A DNA stretch of 5,953 bases from Chitinophagales bacterium (GTDB lineage: Bacteria > Bacteroidota > Bacteroidia > Chitinophagales > UBA2359), in contig JAHDDN010000347.1 in NCBI GenBank assembly GCA_020629335.1, positions 1 to 5,953 on the forward strand, in the 5' to 3' direction. The position numbers and the translations under genes are program-made. How positions within the stretch are numbered: position 1 is the first letter of the stretch; each line of letters opens with the position of its first letter. Below are positions 4,119 through 5,953 of this stretch, piece after piece. The notes under the pieces were generated by a model. The model was given only the letters and a program-made list of their open reading frames with translations, was not told the DNA's origin and searched no databases.

Positions 4119-5953
4119 ATGGCTAAAATTAGAAATATTGGGATATTTGCGCATGTGGATGCGGGGAAAACTTCTATCACGGAGAATATGCTTTATTTGA
4201 GTGGGAGTACGAAGGCTTTGGGGAGTGTGGACGATGGGACGACTCAGACGGATTTCTTGGAGGTAGAGAAACAGCGAGGTATTTCGGTGCGTTCTTCATT
4301 GACGTCTTTTTATTGGAAGGAGCAGAAGATTAATTTGGTGGATACGCCTGGACACGTTGATTTTTCGGCGGACGTGGAGCGGGTGCTTCAAGTGATAGAT
4401 GCGGCGGTCTTGGTTATTTCGGCTATTGAGGGCGTACAGTCTCATACGGATACTATATGGTTGGCCTTGAAGGAGCGCAATATTCCTGTGATTCTTTTTG
4501 TGAATAAGGTGGATAGAAGAGGGGTACATCTGGATGCCATGTTAGAGGACTTAGCTAATTCATTATCAAGACAGTATATTCCATTGCAAGAGGTGATTAA
4601 TGAAGGGGGATCTGATGTGCAAGTTCAAAATATTAGCTTGGGATCATTGGAGGCTAATATAGAGAAAATTGCCAATTTGAATGATGATATTTTAGAGGCT
4701 TATTTTGAAGAGCAGGCGATAGAAGAGTCGGCATTGGAAGCGGTTTTTCAGCAAGCTATTTTGGAAGGGAAGTTATATCCTATGCTTTTTGGCTCGGCTA
4801 AATTGCAGTTGGGAATTGAGCATTTATTGGATAAAATCGTACAGTACTTACCTCCTCCTAAAGGGAATGAACAAGGGGAATTATCGGCTTTAGTGTATAG
4901 CTTATACCATGAGGCTAAGTTGGGTAAATTGGCTTATGTCCGCCTATTTGAAGGGGGAATTAATGTGCGAGAAGTCATCGCTAATCATACCCAATCTAAA
5001 GAGGAGAAAATTACACAATTGCGCATCCCAAGTGGAGGTAATTATGAGACAACTGATTATGCGGGCGCTGGAGATATTGTTGCTGTAAGTGGATTGACGG
5101 ATACAAATACGCTGGATATTTTAGGTACACCAAGTGAGCAGATTCCTGCGGCTATTAGTTTGAATACTTCTTTATTGACGGTGCAAATTAAAGCGGTGGA
5201 GGATAAAGACTATGCTGATTTAGCTAAGGCTTTGCAGATTTTATCAACGGAAGATCCTGCGCTTGAATTTGAATGGTATCGAGAGGAAAGAGAGATGAAT
5301 GTTAAAGTGATGGGGCGCATTCAAATTGAGGTATTGGAACAAATATTATGGAGTCGATTTAAGATAGCTGCTGCCTTTGAAGATCCTACGGTTATTTATA
5401 AAGAAACGCCTGCAGGAAGTGGGTATGGATTGGGACATTATACCATGCCGAAACCCTGTTGGGCGATTGTCAATTTTTTGATTGAGCCTGGGCCAAGAGG
5501 AAGTGGTGTACAATATAAAGCCCAAGTCCGAACCACTGATGTCCATCAGAAATATCAGAACGAAGTGGAACGAACTATTCCTAAGGCTTTACAACAAGGC
5601 ATAAAGGGGTGGGAAGTGACTGATATAAAGATTACACTGGTGGAGGGAGAAGATCATAATGTACACTCTCGTCCAGGTAATTTCATATTAGCTACCCCTA
5701 TGGGTATAATGAATGCTTTGAATGATATTGGCACTGATTTTTTAGAACCTATTATCGAGTTTAAAATTAATTGTAGTGATGAATTATTGGGTAAGTTAAC
5801 TAGTGAGATTATTCAAATGCGAGGTACTTTTGAAAGCCCGATTATAGTAGACAATAAATTGACCTTAAGCGGAACACTTCCTTTAGCGAGTTCTTTAGAT
5901 TTCCCGATTAAACTAAGCTCCCTTTCTGGTGGTAAGGCCAAGTTATTGACTAA
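4119..5953 (+). CDS. TetM/TetO-like (EF-G-related) translational GTPase, 3' end outside window
   Basis: The frame is open from ATG 4119 to the right edge: 611 codons, no stop, against about 640 for TetM. It resembles ribosomal protection proteins along its whole length. The G domain has the P-loop AHVDAGKT (11-18), DTPGH (75-79, His79 being the GTPase-activating position), NKVD (129-132) and GSAK (225-228). EF-G-like domains follow, including VMGRIQIEVL (397-406), EDPTVIYKETP (421-431), GSGVQY (461-466) and GWEVTDIKI (497-505). Such proteins bind the ribosome like EF-G and, in TetM/TetO, release tetracycline using GTP. The domain IV tip reads EDHNVHSRPGNF (511-522). By motif alignment V515 takes the place of TetM Pro509, and the tip is closer to EF-G (HxVxS) than to TetM (SPVSTP). 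A ribosome-rescue or housekeeping role, or protection against another drug, is therefore as plausible as tetracycline resistance. The start matches the TetM N-terminus; TTG codons upstream are not needed. It is divergent from the acyl-CoA dehydrogenase, with no mobile genes beside it. Confidence 0.9.
   Translation, partial: MAKIRNIGIFAHVDAGKTSITENMLYLSGSTKALGSVDDGTTQTDFLEVEKQRGISVRSSLTSFYWKEQKINLVDTPGHVDFSADVERVLQVIDAAVLVISAIEGVQSHTDTIWLALKERNIPVILFVNKVDRRGVHLDAMLEDLANSLSRQYIPLQEVINEGGSDVQVQNISLGSLEANIEKIANLNDDILEAYFEEQAIEESALEAVFQQAILEGKLYPMLFGSAKLQLGIEHLLDKIVQYLPPPKGNEQGELSALVYSLYHEAKLGKLAYVRLFEGGINVREVIANHTQSKEEKITQLRIPSGGNYETTDYAGAGDIVAVSGLTDTNTLDILGTPSEQIPAAISLNTSLLTVQIKAVEDKDYADLAKALQILSTEDPALEFEWYREEREMNVKVMGRIQIEVLEQILWSRFKIAAAFEDPTVIYKETPAGSGYGLGHYTMPKPCWAIVNFLIEPGPRGSGVQYKAQVRTTDVHQKYQNEVERTIPKALQQGIKGWEVTDIKITLVEGEDHNVHSRPGNFILATPMGIMNALNDIGTDFLEPIIEFKINCSDELLGKLTSEIIQMRGTFESPIIVDNKLTLSGTLPLASSLDFPIKLSSLSGGKAKLLT

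Noticed and set aside
3950..4180. 76-codon minus-strand frame spanning both divergent starts
   Set aside because: It overlaps the starts of two strongly supported genes and cannot coexist with them.
4119..5953. Naming the GTPase tet(M), tet(Q) or another defined resistance gene
   Set aside because: The sequence is far from TetM outside conserved motifs and lacks the Pro509 equivalent; a named resistance gene is not justified.

Overview
The window looks like an AT-rich chromosome segment from a member of the Bacteroidota. I infer this from an exact TAnnTTTG promoter box, the absence of clear Shine-Dalgarno sequences before starts, and the style of the proteins. Some GC-rich intergenic repeat phrases remind me of the Saprospira/Aureispira side of the phylum, but that is only an impression. 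No tRNA, rRNA, CRISPR array or intact transposase gene is visible.

Left part (1-1476, all minus strand). There are three units in a row: a gene remnant with two frameshifts (1318-1476), a 113-residue protein of unknown function (952-1293), and a membrane-anchored aspartic protease homologue running off the left edge (1-917). The protease has two D-(T/S)-G-S motifs. The spacings of 24 and 34 bases suggest a former three-gene operon whose first gene has decayed.

Middle part (1475-2304). This stretch has no gene I can support. A MITE-like element of about 146 bp with 20-bp terminal inverted repeats abuts the gene remnant. After it comes a mosaic of short dispersed repeats: a 37-bp repeat present twice, a TTCT...AGAA stem-loop unit, a GC-richer block, a 32-bp ATGATGAAT-type repeat present twice, and two GTAGGG-headed hairpins facing each other.

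Right part (2305-5953). Two divergent genes share an 80-bp intergenic region. The minus-strand gene is a complete acyl-CoA dehydrogenase with a long C-terminal extension (577 aa). The plus-strand gene is an EF-G-like GTPase of the TetM/TetO ribosomal-protection type, 611 codons of which lie in the window before the right edge. Its promoter box sits so close to the ATG that the mRNA is probably leaderless. At the position of the tetracycline-displacing proline of TetM it has valine, so a resistance role should not be assumed.

The genes do not form an obvious pathway together. The most interesting points are the divergent TetM-like GTPase, the two-motif aspartic protease and the repeat mosaic. 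I did not find convincing evidence of a new multi-gene system.
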